This document shows, one piece after another, positions 1 through 7,761 of a DNA stretch of 15,452 nucleotides; position 1 is the first letter of the stretch, and every line of letters begins with the position of its first letter. The position numbers and the translations under genes were made by a program. This stretch comes from DAIRET01 sp036795455 (GTDB taxonomy: Bacteria; Bacteroidota; Ignavibacteria; Ignavibacteriales; Ignavibacteriaceae). The DNA lies in NCBI GenBank assembly GCA_036795455.1, contig DAIRET010000061.1:1-15452 (forward strand), in the 5' to 3' direction. The notes beneath the pieces were generated by a model that saw nothing but the letters and a program-made list of their open reading frames with translations, ran no database searches and was not told the origin of the DNA.

Positions 1-1694
1 GAAACGTCGTCTATCAAACCTACCATACCGATTACGGGAGTAGGATATACTGCGGCATCTGGGGATTCGTTATAAAAACTTACATTTCCACCGGTAACCG
101 GAGTGTCGAAAATACGGCACGCTTCTCCCATTCCTTCAATTGCCTGTTTAAACTGCCAGTATATTTCAGGTTTGTAAGGATTCCCGAAATTCAAACAATT
201 TGTAATCGCAAGCGGAACACCACCCGAACAAACAACATTTCTTGCGGATTCGGCAACTGCGATCTTTGTCCCTTCTTTCGGATCCAGGTAAACATATCGG
301 GCATTGCAATCGGTTTTAACGGCAAGCGCTTTATTTGTTCCTTTTATAAAAACAACGGCTGAATCGGAGCCGGGACCGACAACTGTATTTGTTCTTACCA
401 TCGAATCGTATTGTTCATAAACCCATTTTTTTGATACTATATTCGGAGATGAAAAAACTTTAAGAATTGATTCTTTCATATCCAGCGGGAATGGAAGTGA
501 TTTGGGTTCGAAATCACGGGTTGCTTTTAAATACTCCGGCTCTTTTGTTGCCCTGTGGTAAACGGGTACTCCGCCGCCCAATGCTAAGTCGAATGGCGGT
601 ATTTCAGCTTTCAGTTCGCCGTTGTAAAAAACTTTTAATACTTTTTCATCTGTAACTTCACCTACTAATTCGCAGTTCAGGTCCCACTTATCGAATATCT
701 CTTTCACTTTTTCTTCATAACCGGGTTTAACAACAACAAGCATTCTTTCCTGGCTTTCTGAAAGCATAATTTCGTAAGCTGTCATTCCTTCTTCCCGCAG
801 TGGAACTTTACTTAAATCCACAATCATTCCGGATTCCCCTTTTGCACTCATTTCTGCAGTAGAGCATGATATACCTGCTGCACCCATATCCTGCACGCCG
901 ACAACGTACCCGCTGCGTGCTATTTCAAGTGTGGCTTCAAGCAGCAGTTTTTCAGTAAAAGGATCGCCAACCTGAACCGATGGTCTTTTCGCTTCCGACT
1001 TTTCAGATAATTCTTCGGAGGCAAAAGTAGCACCGTGAATTCCATCTCTACCAGTCGACGAGCCGACTATCATTACTTTATTCCCCTTCCCTTTTGCAAT
1101 AGCAGAGACTACATTGTCTGTTTTTACAATTCCCACAGCCATTGCATTCACGAGGGGATTTCCTTGATAACACTCATCAAAATAGACTTCACCCGCTACA
1201 GTAGGAACTCCGAAGCTATTCCCGTAATCGCCGATACCGCGTACAACACCTTCAAACAAATATCTTGTTCTTGCATCATTCAATGAACCGAAGCGGAGAG
1301 AATTCAGAGAAGCAATCGGGCGGGCTCCCATTGTAAAAATATCCCGCATTATTCCGCCGACACCTGTAGCTGCTCCCTGATACGGCTCTATTGCAGAGGG
1401 GTGATTGTGGCTTTCTATTTTGAAAGCAACTGCCAGACCATTCCCAATATCAACCAAACCGGCATTCTCTTCTCCGGCACCTACCAAAAGCCTGCCGCCG
1501 CTCCGGGGGAGTGTTTTAAGTAGTGCAATTGAATTTTTGTAGCTGCAATGCTCGCTCCACATAACGCTGAAGATTCCAAGTTCTGTAAAATTAGGTGTAC
1601 GCCCTAATTTTTCACAAATCCAGTTAAACTCTTCTTCGGTTAAACCGTGTTCCATTGCCAGTTTAAGTGTTACTGCGGGTTCTTTCATTAACAT
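1..1694 (-). CDS. purL: Phosphoribosylformylglycinamidine synthase subunit PurL (partial, C-terminus beyond left edge)
   Basis: PurL is the ATP-dependent FGAM synthase subunit. It converts FGAR plus ammonia delivered by PurQ to FGAM in de novo purine synthesis, in the cytoplasm. I translated the minus strand from ATG at 1694 (MLMKEPAVTLK) and found no stop down to base 3, giving 564 codons; small-type PurL is about 740 residues, so roughly a quarter is missing. Hallmarks: MWSEHCSYKNS with H49 near the N-terminus, then ESHNHPSAIEPYQGAATGVGG, then TGRDGIHGATFAS starting at T214, and PTPVIGMVGLIDDV at the window edge. The N-terminus is short, so this is the small PurL that works with separate PurS and PurQ, neither of which is in view. 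ATG at 1688 is an in-frame alternative start; a GAAAG-type ribosome site fits 1694 better. A TATATTTG promoter-like motif lies 31 nt upstream. Identity is very secure; the exact start is less so. Confidence 0.97.
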   Translation of the reverse strand, partial: MLMKEPAVTLKLAMEHGLTEEEFNWICEKLGRTPNFTELGIFSVMWSEHCSYKNSIALLKTLPRSGGRLLVGAGEENAGLVDIGNGLAVAFKIESHNHPSAIEPYQGAATGVGGIMRDIFTMGARPIASLNSLRFGSLNDARTRYLFEGVVRGIGDYGNSFGVPTVAGEVYFDECYQGNPLVNAMAVGIVKTDNVVSAIAKGKGNKVMIVGSSTGRDGIHGATFASEELSEKSEAKRPSVQVGDPFTEKLLLEATLEIARSGYVVGVQDMGAAGISCSTAEMSAKGESGMIVDLSKVPLREEGMTAYEIMLSESQERMLVVVKPGYEEKVKEIFDKWDLNCELVGEVTDEKVLKVFYNGELKAEIPPFDLALGGGVPVYHRATKEPEYLKATRDFEPKSLPFPLDMKESILKVFSSPNIVSKKWVYEQYDSMVRTNTVVGPGSDSAVVFIKGTNKALAVKTDCNARYVYLDPKEGTKIAVAESARNVVCSGGVPLAITNCLNFGNPYKPEIYWQFKQAIEGMGEACRIFDTPVTGGNVSFYNESPDAAVYPTPVIGMVGLIDDV

Positions 1695-1725
1695 TACTGC
1701 TTTCTTTTATTAAAAAATTATAGTA

Positions 1726-1733
1726 CAAATATA
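1726..1733 (-). promoter_or_regulatory. Candidate FCB-type promoter (-7 element TAnnTTTG) for purL
   Basis: The minus strand reads TATATTTG, an exact match to the Bacteroidetes -7 consensus TAnnTTTG, ending 31 nt before the purL start codon. A perfect TATAAT follows 3 nt later (1722-1717), so a conventional -10 is an alternative. No clear -33 TTTG or -35 TTGACA is present. The resulting leader is too short for a purine riboswitch. Confidence 0.4.
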
Positions 1734-1823
1734 AGACTTTTGCCCTTGGGATTGAAAAGATGATTAAAATGTAATGAATGCAGAACCGCAAAAATAATCG
1801 ACGAATTTGATAAACCGAATTCG

Positions 1824-3776
1824 TTAAAAATCAGCTAAAATATATATCATTACCGATGTATCGATCCGGTTACCGCTCGGCATATATCTATAAATTCTAT
1901 TGAATAGATTTGTAATCTCGCACTTCGTCGTCAAGTTTTTAATTAGAAAAACTTTTCCCAAACTATATTGAAAAGCCGAGTTCACAATAAATGCCTCATT
2001 TAAAACACCATTAAAACCTGTTTGATTCAGATGATCATTTTGTCCTCTAACAACAAAATGTTCCCAGTATGTTTCCGAAGAATAGAGAACAGAAAAGAAT
2101 AACTTCAGTGAATAAGGTAATGTTACTTCAAGAGAGGAGTGGGCTAAATGTTTTGGAGTAAATCGAACATCCGTATTATCAGTATAACTGTAACTGTTGT
2201 TTAATAACAACCGTTCCGAAATAGAAACAGAAGAATGAAAATTCATCCCTTTTATTTCCCTATCCGGGAAGTTCTCATAAGTAGCATTTCTTACAATATC
2301 GCCCGGGAATAAAGAAATAAAAACTTCGCTGGAGTATAGGTCTAATGGTTTGTTTATTTTGTTATAAAAAAGTTCACATGAAAAAAGGAAGTTGTTGCTT
2401 GTACTTGCTTTGTAAGATAGAACCCCGCCGCTGGTTCGGGATAGTCCCAAATCTTTATTCCCCTTTATTGTAAAATCTTTTTCAACACCGTTTTGTAATT
2501 TACGTGAAGTAGTAAAAGATGTATATCTTTCAAATACCCCGGGGGATGAAGCTATTGAAAATAAACGGGCGCTAATTTTATTTGACGAATGAAATGAGTA
2601 TTCCAGATTGAATTCACTTGAAAGAAAACATTCTCCCCCATTGTATTTTTCTCCCCGTACATAAAGATTATACTTTGAATTCTTATTCAACCGGTGTTCT
2701 ATGTTTGCGGTTACATAGTAGTAATTATTTGAAGCTTTTTCAGCGATTATATTTGTTAAATTATCTTCCGGGGAAATATATTCATTCATAAATCCGGGGA
2801 TAGTTTTAAGAGTAATGTTATCGTTAAGTTGAAACCGGTAACCAACCTCAACACTTTTATAACTCATGCTGTATTTGCCCGCTTCAGTACTTACTTGTGA
2901 TTCCTGCAGTATGATACTTTTATCGCTTATAAAATCTACATCAAGATTTTCAATAATATTTTCAAATTTTGTTCTTACTGTAAAGGAAGTGCCGTCGATA
3001 AAGGAATAAAGTGAAGTTACCGGAGTTCTTTCCCACCCCAACTGGTTTAAGATTCCGGAAAAGATTTTCATTCTACTATTACCGGAGAAGCTGTATTCTG
3101 CTTCCGCAGAAGCTGTCAACTGCCGGTTCTGTTTGGAATACCTATCTCTATCATAAAAAAAGATGTTACGGTCATTATCCGGGAAACCGGTATTGAAGTA
3201 GAAGAACGTCCCCCCGGCAACCCTTACTTTCAACTTGTTATAGCTGTTTGAAATATAACCCGCACCGCTAAGCCCGGTTTTATTTCTATTGTAAAGCATT
3301 GCGTTAGGTTGTGTATACAAATGTATAATCGGGTCTCCGGTTTCGCTCCCGATAAAGAATCGTGAGCTAATTTCAAGTGAATCGGGAATAGGTTTCCTAT
3401 TAAAATTTATTATTCCACCGGGAGATGAATGCCCATGCTTAATTGAAGGATGTGTTTCTATTTCGATTGAATCAGTAATAATTACATCCAAAGGGAGTAA
3501 ATCCACAGAGGCTAAACCTAATGAAAATGTTCTATAGGGAAAACCGTCAACCATGATTTGCTGCGAGGGGATGGTCCAGTTTCCCATCCCGGATGAATAA
3601 AAAACAGGTAAGAATCTCGTTGAGCTAATAGGTTGCATTAACCGATTCTGTAATAATACTGCATCGCTGTTTCTTTGAAGTAATTTGCTATCGGTTTTAC
3701 TGTTGTAATTTTGTCCGAATAATTGAAAAGTAGTAATAACATTAAGTAAACAATATGTAATAAATTTGAATCGCAT
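1824..3776 (-). CDS. TonB-dependent receptor-like outer-membrane beta-barrel protein
   Basis: Predicted outer-membrane receptor of 650 residues. I start at the ATG at 3776 (MRFKFITYCLL), which gives a signal peptide ending near FQLFGQ at about residue 22; an upstream in-frame TTG at 3806 would spoil the signal and overlap the preceding gene. A plug-like domain spans about residues 35-145, with IMVDGFPY (74-81) and a later SPGGIINF matching the DGvP and GGvIN positions of TonB-receptor plugs. The rest is alternating amphipathic strands ending in ITNLFNRIYRYMPSG and a C-terminal Phe, typical of the last barrel strands. The plug is divergent: there is no obvious TonB box and no N-terminal carboxypeptidase-like domain. 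The start lies 4 nt after the stop of the small barrel gene 3781-4335, with no good ribosome site of its own, so translational coupling is likely. The substrate (siderophore, vitamin or glycan) cannot be told from the sequence. Confidence 0.8.
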   Translation of the reverse strand: MRFKFITYCLLNVITTFQLFGQNYNSKTDSKLLQRNSDAVLLQNRLMQPISSTRFLPVFYSSGMGNWTIPSQQIMVDGFPYRTFSLGLASVDLLPLDVIITDSIEIETHPSIKHGHSSPGGIINFNRKPIPDSLEISSRFFIGSETGDPIIHLYTQPNAMLYNRNKTGLSGAGYISNSYNKLKVRVAGGTFFYFNTGFPDNDRNIFFYDRDRYSKQNRQLTASAEAEYSFSGNSRMKIFSGILNQLGWERTPVTSLYSFIDGTSFTVRTKFENIIENLDVDFISDKSIILQESQVSTEAGKYSMSYKSVEVGYRFQLNDNITLKTIPGFMNEYISPEDNLTNIIAEKASNNYYYVTANIEHRLNKNSKYNLYVRGEKYNGGECFLSSEFNLEYSFHSSNKISARLFSIASSPGVFERYTSFTTSRKLQNGVEKDFTIKGNKDLGLSRTSGGVLSYKASTSNNFLFSCELFYNKINKPLDLYSSEVFISLFPGDIVRNATYENFPDREIKGMNFHSSVSISERLLLNNSYSYTDNTDVRFTPKHLAHSSLEVTLPYSLKLFFSVLYSSETYWEHFVVRGQNDHLNQTGFNGVLNEAFIVNSAFQYSLGKVFLIKNLTTKCEITNLFNRIYRYMPSGNRIDTSVMIYILADF

Positions 3777-3780
3777 AGCA

Positions 3781-4335
3781 TTAAAAGAAATAGGTACTAA
3801 AACCAAATTTAATAACTGTAATCCGTTCAGGACTTGTAAAAATTCTTTCTAATTTAACATTAAGTTCAAATGATGGGAGGTTTTTGAACTCAAGTAATAC
3901 GCCGGTTTGTATGTAAGTTCCGAATTCAGATTCCGTGTTATTATCACCAAGGTCTTCAGCACTTTCACCTACAAAAGTAAAAGTATTGTTATCTATCCCG
4001 AAGCCGAAGTTGCTTTGAATTGTTGAAGATAATCGAATTGAAAACTGAATGCCGGACGATAGATTAAGAAATGAGATATTTGGGGCTTGTATTGTATCGG
4101 CACTCTTTTTAATCGGGAAATAAGAATAAGTAGCTTCACCAACCAGGCTGAAAAAAGGATTTAGTTTTAACTTACCGCAAATTCCAAATGCAAAAGCCGG
4201 TTCCCAATATTCACCGAAATCCCCCTCCGGGATTACATACTGAATCGTACCCCCTACGGACAAATTTTTCCAGTTAATTTCTTGAGCAAGTGAAAAAGTG
4301 CTGAACAAGAAAACAACAGGCATGATATACTTCAT
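3781..4335 (-). CDS. Small outer-membrane beta-barrel protein
   Basis: A 184-residue exported protein. Residues 1-17 form a signal peptide (MKYIMPVVFLFSTFSLA, then QE). The mature part consists of short alternating hydrophobic/polar strands rich in Gly and aromatics, such as NLSVGGTIQYV and FFSLVGEATYSYF, and ends in the C-terminal pattern FGFSTYFF expected of a BAM substrate. Its length suits an eight-stranded OmpA/OmpX-type barrel without a peptidoglycan-binding domain. The start is supported by GAGAAACC immediately upstream of the ATG. It is the first gene of a two-gene unit with the TonB receptor-like gene, separated by only 4 nt. I infer an outer-membrane partner or structural role; no substrate or catalytic motif is visible and I do not recognise a named family. 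Confidence 0.7.
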   Translation of the reverse strand: MKYIMPVVFLFSTFSLAQEINWKNLSVGGTIQYVIPEGDFGEYWEPAFAFGICGKLKLNPFFSLVGEATYSYFPIKKSADTIQAPNISFLNLSSGIQFSIRLSSTIQSNFGFGIDNNTFTFVGESAEDLGDNNTESEFGTYIQTGVLLEFKNLPSFELNVKLERIFTSPERITVIKFGFSTYFF

Positions 4336-4603
4336 GGTTTCTCATTATAATTTTAAAATGCTTAATTCCATCGAAAGGAAATTACAAACTCAACAGATTA
4401 ACTCATTAAATGTAACAATATTTTGGGAATAGATCGGGCATCATTTTAATAAAAAAAATCAAGACTTTAAATCTCAACTTCTAATTATTTTACAGCGTGG
4501 ATGATATCCGACCAATAAATAGCTAACCTTGTAAGATTTTATCTTACAAGGTTTTTTATTATGAATTTATGTCCCCCCAGTGGTTTGACCAACAGGTGTT
4601 TAA
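4336..4603. other. Longest intergenic gap: hairpin, no gene
   Basis: This 268-base gap separates the small-barrel gene from the exported isochorismatase-like gene, both on the minus strand. It holds the minus-strand leader of the barrel gene (with TGAGTTTG around 4395, one mismatch from TAnnTTTG) and the perfect 13-bp hairpin at 4525-4553. A weak plus-strand promoter-like pair, TTGGGA (4423-4428) and TTTAAT (4445-4450) spaced 16 nt, lies about 100 nt before the hairpin. I found no convincing reading frame. Confidence 0.6.
4525..4560 (+). terminator. Strong hairpin with T-tract, best read as a plus-strand intrinsic terminator
   Basis: A perfect 13-bp inverted repeat (4525-4537 with 4541-4553) closes a 3-nt TTT loop and is followed on the plus strand by six T (4552-4557) then ATT. 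On the minus strand the tail is AGCTATTTATT, a poor U-tract, although AATAAA (4514-4519) and TTTATT (4555-4560) could extend the stem. The only nearby gene that needs a terminator is the minus-strand hydrolase ending at 4604, so it may act bidirectionally. The clean polarity nonetheless points to a plus-strand transcript. Confidence 0.7.
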
Positions 4604-5203
4604 TCACTTCATATTTTCGAGCATAAACATCATTGTCTGAAAATCAACGGTTTTACAAATATCTCTTATCATCGCCGTATAATCGGAATTTTGACTTATT
4701 ATTGCTTCCTTAATCATAAATGTATTAAAGTCCCTTTCCATTCCGCCGAAATAGGTTGCCAAAACACATCCTGTTGCGCTTAGTCCACAGAGGAAGATAG
4801 TATTACAACCACTATCTTTTAGAATTTTTTCGAGATCTGTTTTTTGAAAAGCACTCGGATAGTTTTTAATTATCATCGGGTCATTTTCATTGATGATAAC
4901 AGTTGGGGGAAATTGAAACGGCTCCGTTCCCGGTTCCGGTCCCCACCCAATGTTTGTGTGATAAACCCTGATAATAGGAAGATTGCTCTGACGGAACATA
5001 TGAATAGCTCCATTTATGATTTCCATCCCGAATTTTTTATCATCTTCCGACATATATTTTAAAAATTCATTCTGAATATCAATAACTAATAGAGCCGGTT
5101 TGATAGTTTTGTCATTCCCTTTGTTATCTTGTGCCGAAACTTTGCCACAGAAAAACGTAACAAGAAAGAGCAATAGAATAATAGAAAAGTTTTTTGCTTT
5201 CAT
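4604..5203 (-). CDS. Exported isochorismatase-family cysteine hydrolase
   Basis: A 199-residue protein of the isochorismatase-like cysteine hydrolase superfamily, whose members hydrolyse amides, vinyl ethers or similar small substrates. The triad is intact: D42 in LLVIDIQNEF, K113 in MIIKNYPSAF, and C146 in GLSATGCVLAT, which also carries the usual loop before the nucleophile. Most relatives are cytosolic and start directly at the first strand. Here about 24 extra residues form a signal peptide (MKAKNFSIILLLFLVTFFCG, probable cut after VSA24), so the enzyme is probably periplasmic. C19 does not sit in a good lipobox. The start is well supported by GGGAG (5211-5215) 7 nt upstream, and a TATATTTG motif lies further up. 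It appears monocistronic. The substrate is unknown; there are no siderophore or nicotinamide genes nearby to suggest one. Confidence 0.9.
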   Translation of the reverse strand: MKAKNFSIILLLFLVTFFCGKVSAQDNKGNDKTIKPALLVIDIQNEFLKYMSEDDKKFGMEIINGAIHMFRQSNLPIIRVYHTNIGWGPEPGTEPFQFPPTVIINENDPMIIKNYPSAFQKTDLEKILKDSGCNTIFLCGLSATGCVLATYFGGMERDFNTFMIKEAIISQNSDYTAMIRDICKTVDFQTMMFMLENMK

Positions 5204-5247
5204 TGTGTTACTCCCAAAATGATTGAAAATTAAATTTTATAGCCACA

Positions 5248-5255
5248 CAAATATA
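5248..5255 (-). promoter_or_regulatory. Candidate FCB-type promoter (TAnnTTTG) for the exported hydrolase gene
   Basis: The minus strand reads TATATTTG, identical to the motif before purL, ending 44 nt before the start codon at 5203. TATAAA follows 6 nt later (5241-5236), again as at purL. No clear -33 element is seen. Confidence 0.38.
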
Positions 5256-5424
5256 ACTCATTTCAGATCAACTAATAAAAACCATCAATGCTGGATTTAC
5301 GGTTCATGTATTACTATAAAACCTTTATAAAAAATTTTCGATTAGTCTTTGTCAGAATCTTGTTTTGGATTTATTGATTATGAATACGCACTTTTCGCTT
5401 AACTATATCGTATACTTTTTAACT

Positions 5425-6309
5425 TTATATCCTTAAATCGACACTATTTTTTATCTCCGCTTCAAGCTGGATTGTAGGGTGATTTATTCCGAACTTTTCA
5501 ATCAACACCTTTTCTATTCGGGAGATTATTAAATATCCTTCGCTTACAAGGCGGTCATCAACTACAACGTGTGCGCTTAATGCTATAAAATTAGAGGCGA
5601 GCTTCCAGATATGGATATGATGAATATCTTTCACCCCCTCAACTTTACGAAGTTCTTTTTCAACTTCTTCCGGGTTAATTTCTTTCGGAACTCCCTCATT
5701 AAGAATACTTGTTGCTTCCGAAACAACATTCCATGCACTTTTTACAATGAATAATCCAATCACAATCGAGGAAATCGAATCAAGTATAACCCAGTTAAAG
5801 AAAAAAATCAATACACCTACAAACACTACTACGAGGGAATGTATGGCATCATAGAAAAGATGAAGGTAAGAACTTTTCACGTTTAGGTTGTGTGCCGAAT
5901 CCTTGTGAAGTAAATATGCGGAAAAAGCATTCGCTAAAAAACCGATAGCCGCAACTATAATCATTAACCCGCCTGCAATCGGTTCGGGGCTATTAATCCG
6001 TATTATCCCTTCATAAACGATATAGGCTCCGATTAATATCAATAAAGAAGAATTAATGAATGCCGCAATAATTTCAGACCTTAGAAACCCGAAAGACATC
6101 CGGTTATTGCCGCTTTTTATAGATAGATAGTTAGCCGTGTAGCTTAATACCAATGCAAACAAATCACCCAGGTTATGCAGTGCATCTGAAATCAATGCCA
6201 GACTGTTGCTCAAAAATCCCCCAGTAATTTGTGCTACTACAATTACTGAGTTCAGAATAATTGCAATAAGAAGATTCTTCCTAATACTACCGTAATTATG
6301 ATTGTGCAT
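5425..6309 (-). CDS. Cation diffusion facilitator (CDF) family metal efflux transporter, CzcD-like
   Basis: Inner-membrane antiporter exporting divalent metal (Zn, perhaps Cd or Co) against protons. Six hydrophobic segments are followed by a cytoplasmic C-terminal ferredoxin-like domain. Counting from the upstream ATG at 6321, the TM2 metal site is HNLGD (H49, D53) within SDALHNLGDLFAL and the TM5 site is H154/D158 in LHLFYDAIHS. This HxxxD plus HxxxD pattern is the Zn-type arrangement. RMSFGFLRSEIIAAF matches the conserved CDF loop after TM2, and DIHHIHIWKLASN the C-terminal domain. I place the start at 6309 (MHNHNYGS), a His-bearing N-terminus usual for CzcD-like proteins; the AAGGA before 6321 abuts that ATG but lies 12 nt from 6309. 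The gene is divergent from the dehydrogenase gene, sharing a roughly 140-bp promoter region. No cognate regulator gene is in the window. Confidence 0.93.
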   Translation of the reverse strand: MHNHNYGSIRKNLLIAIILNSVIVVAQITGGFLSNSLALISDALHNLGDLFALVLSYTANYLSIKSGNNRMSFGFLRSEIIAAFINSSLLILIGAYIVYEGIIRINSPEPIAGGLMIIVAAIGFLANAFSAYLLHKDSAHNLNVKSSYLHLFYDAIHSLVVVFVGVLIFFFNWVILDSISSIVIGLFIVKSAWNVVSEATSILNEGVPKEINPEEVEKELRKVEGVKDIHHIHIWKLASNFIALSAHVVVDDRLVSEGYLIISRIEKVLIEKFGINHPTIQLEAEIKNSVDLRI

Positions 6310-6452
6310 TTTCCAAATCATTCCTTTTCATACCGTAAAATAATGAATTTTAAAGAATCAATTAAATTCAAAAACCTATTCGATTTTTCTTGCTTGGCAG
6401 AGTACAAAAATCTAATTTGCCCATCAATATTTTTATTTATAGAAAGGAATAT

Positions 6453-7637
6453 ATGACCCGTACAATAGTAACTATGCCGGGCGACGGCATCGGTAAAGTA
6501 GTGCTGCCGGAAGCGGTAAAAGTTCTTGAAGCTGCCGGATTCAAAGCTAATTATGTTCATGGTGATATCGGCTGGGATTTTTGGTGTTCCGAAGGGAATG
6601 CTCTTCCGCAAAGAACTCTTGATTTATTACAAGAGCATAAAATAGGTTTATTCGGTGCTATTACAAGTAAACCGAAAGATGATGCTGCAAGAGAATTAGC
6701 TCCCGAACTTCAAGATAAAGGTTATGTTTATTTCAGCCCTATAGTTGGTTTACGCCAGCATTTTGATCTTGATATCTGTATTAGACCCTGTATAGCATTT
6801 AAAGGAAATCCTTTAAACTTCATCCGTAAAGATGGTAAGGGAGGATTTGAAGAACCGGCGGTTAATACTGTTATCTTCCGGCAAAATACTGAAGGAATGT
6901 ATGGCGGAATTGAGTGGACTAATCCCCCAAAAATCGTTAGAGAAGCTCTCGAAACACATCCGAGAATGAAAGCTTTTAAAAATACGCCGAGTGAAGAAAT
7001 TGCTATTTCAACAAGAATTGTAACTAAGAAGTATACGGAAAGAATCATCCGTGCTGCATTTGAATATGCAAAGAAATTCGGTTATAAAAACGTTACAGTC
7101 TGTGAAAAACCGAATGTGCTGAGAGAAACTTCAGGCATGTTCTTAAAAATCGGACGGGCTGTTGCAAAAGAATACCCGGGAATTCAATTATGGGATACAA
7201 ACATTGATGCACAAATGATGTGGCTTACAAAAAATCCCGAAGATTACGGAGTAGTTGTAGCTGAAAATATGTTCGGCGACATTATAAGCGATGGTTTCGC
7301 AGGTTTAATCGGCGGACTCGGTTTTGCTTGTAGTGCAAATATCGGTGAAGAAGTATCGGTATTTGAACCTACTCACGGTTCAGCACCAAAATATGAAAAA
7401 TTAGATCCTTCTATCGTCAACCCTATTGCAATGATTTTAAGCGCATGTATGATGCTTGATCATATCGGTGAAGTTGAAACCGCTGGTAGAATACGGAAAG
7501 CAATTGCCGATGTTATTGAAGAAGGAAAAGTAATGACTTATGATATGATGAAATTACGCGGCGGACCCGATGTATTCGGAAAAGGTGCCTGCACAACCCA
7601 GGAAATGGGTGATGCAATAATCAAAAAGCTGAAATAG
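6453..7637 (+). CDS. Isocitrate dehydrogenase-like enzyme (isocitrate/isopropylmalate dehydrogenase family)
   Basis: Cytosolic beta-decarboxylating dehydrogenase of 394 residues. The start at 6453 (MTRTIVTMPGDGIG) is fixed by AGAAAGGA (6441-6448) with 4-nt spacing; an upstream in-frame extension to 6390 lacks family homology. Substrate-site residues by family alignment: S95, R101, R111, R143 in FRQNTEGMYGGIEW, Y150, catalytic K219 in CEKPNVLRETSG, D252 in NIDAQ, and D276/D280 in MFGDIISD. HGSAPKY (308-314) in the cofactor loop resembles NADP-type isocitrate dehydrogenases rather than the HGSAPD of isopropylmalate dehydrogenases. The position equal to E. coli Asn115 is Ile here (SPIVGLR), so it is not a textbook Icd. 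Isocitrate is the most likely substrate; a homoisocitrate- or isopropylmalate-like substrate is the alternative, but there are no leu genes beside it. It appears monocistronic. Confidence 0.88.
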   Translation: MTRTIVTMPGDGIGKVVLPEAVKVLEAAGFKANYVHGDIGWDFWCSEGNALPQRTLDLLQEHKIGLFGAITSKPKDDAARELAPELQDKGYVYFSPIVGLRQHFDLDICIRPCIAFKGNPLNFIRKDGKGGFEEPAVNTVIFRQNTEGMYGGIEWTNPPKIVREALETHPRMKAFKNTPSEEIAISTRIVTKKYTERIIRAAFEYAKKFGYKNVTVCEKPNVLRETSGMFLKIGRAVAKEYPGIQLWDTNIDAQMMWLTKNPEDYGVVVAENMFGDIISDGFAGLIGGLGFACSANIGEEVSVFEPTHGSAPKYEKLDPSIVNPIAMILSACMMLDHIGEVETAGRIRKAIADVIEEGKVMTYDMMKLRGGPDVFGKGACTTQEMGDAIIKKLK

Positions 7638-7639
7638 AA

Positions 7640-7697
7640 TTATTTATAAGCCATAAATAACTTTGGGAGGTGTAGCAATATCATTACACCTCCTTTC
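7640..7697 (+). terminator. Tandem hairpins after the dehydrogenase gene
   Basis: Two inverted repeats follow the stop codon. The first is an AT-only 8-bp stem (7640-7647 with 7653-7660, loop AAGCC). The second has a 9-bp stem GGAGGTGTA (7666-7674) with TACACCTCC (7685-7693), then TTTC. The second is GC-richer and probably stops transcription, though its T-tract is only three bases. Confidence 0.6.
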
Positions 7698-7761
7698 AAT
7701 TAACAAAATTTCAGAATTTGTTTCTTTTTGAAACATAAAAACTCTTTTTCTGCAAAGAATT

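Noticed and set aside
467..1286. Plus-strand open frames antisense to purL
   Set aside because: The minus strand is continuous, conserved PurL here; the plus frames show no homology pattern.
1694..1823. Purine or PRPP riboswitch in the purL leader
   Set aside because: The candidate promoter is only about 30 nt from the start codon and no aptamer-like fold is visible.
4490..4513. tRNA or tmRNA 3' end suggested by CCGACCA just before the hairpin
   Set aside because: No T-loop GTTCRANNC or acceptor pairing upstream; the CCA is coincidental.
5130..5203. Lipoprotein signal in the exported hydrolase (Cys19)
   Set aside because: The residues before Cys19 are TFF rather than a lipobox; a signal peptidase I cut after VSA24 fits better.
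6318..6611. 97-codon minus-strand open frame overlapping the 5' end of the dehydrogenase gene
   Set aside because: It is antisense to the conserved GDGIG-containing start of the dehydrogenase and has no recognisable domain; its end overlaps the CDF start region. It is an artefact of the opposite strand.
6728..7048. 106-codon minus-strand frame inside the dehydrogenase gene, and similar ones at 7941-8261 and 8819-9103
   Set aside because: All are antisense to well-conserved proteins, low in complexity, and lack ribosome sites or family motifs.
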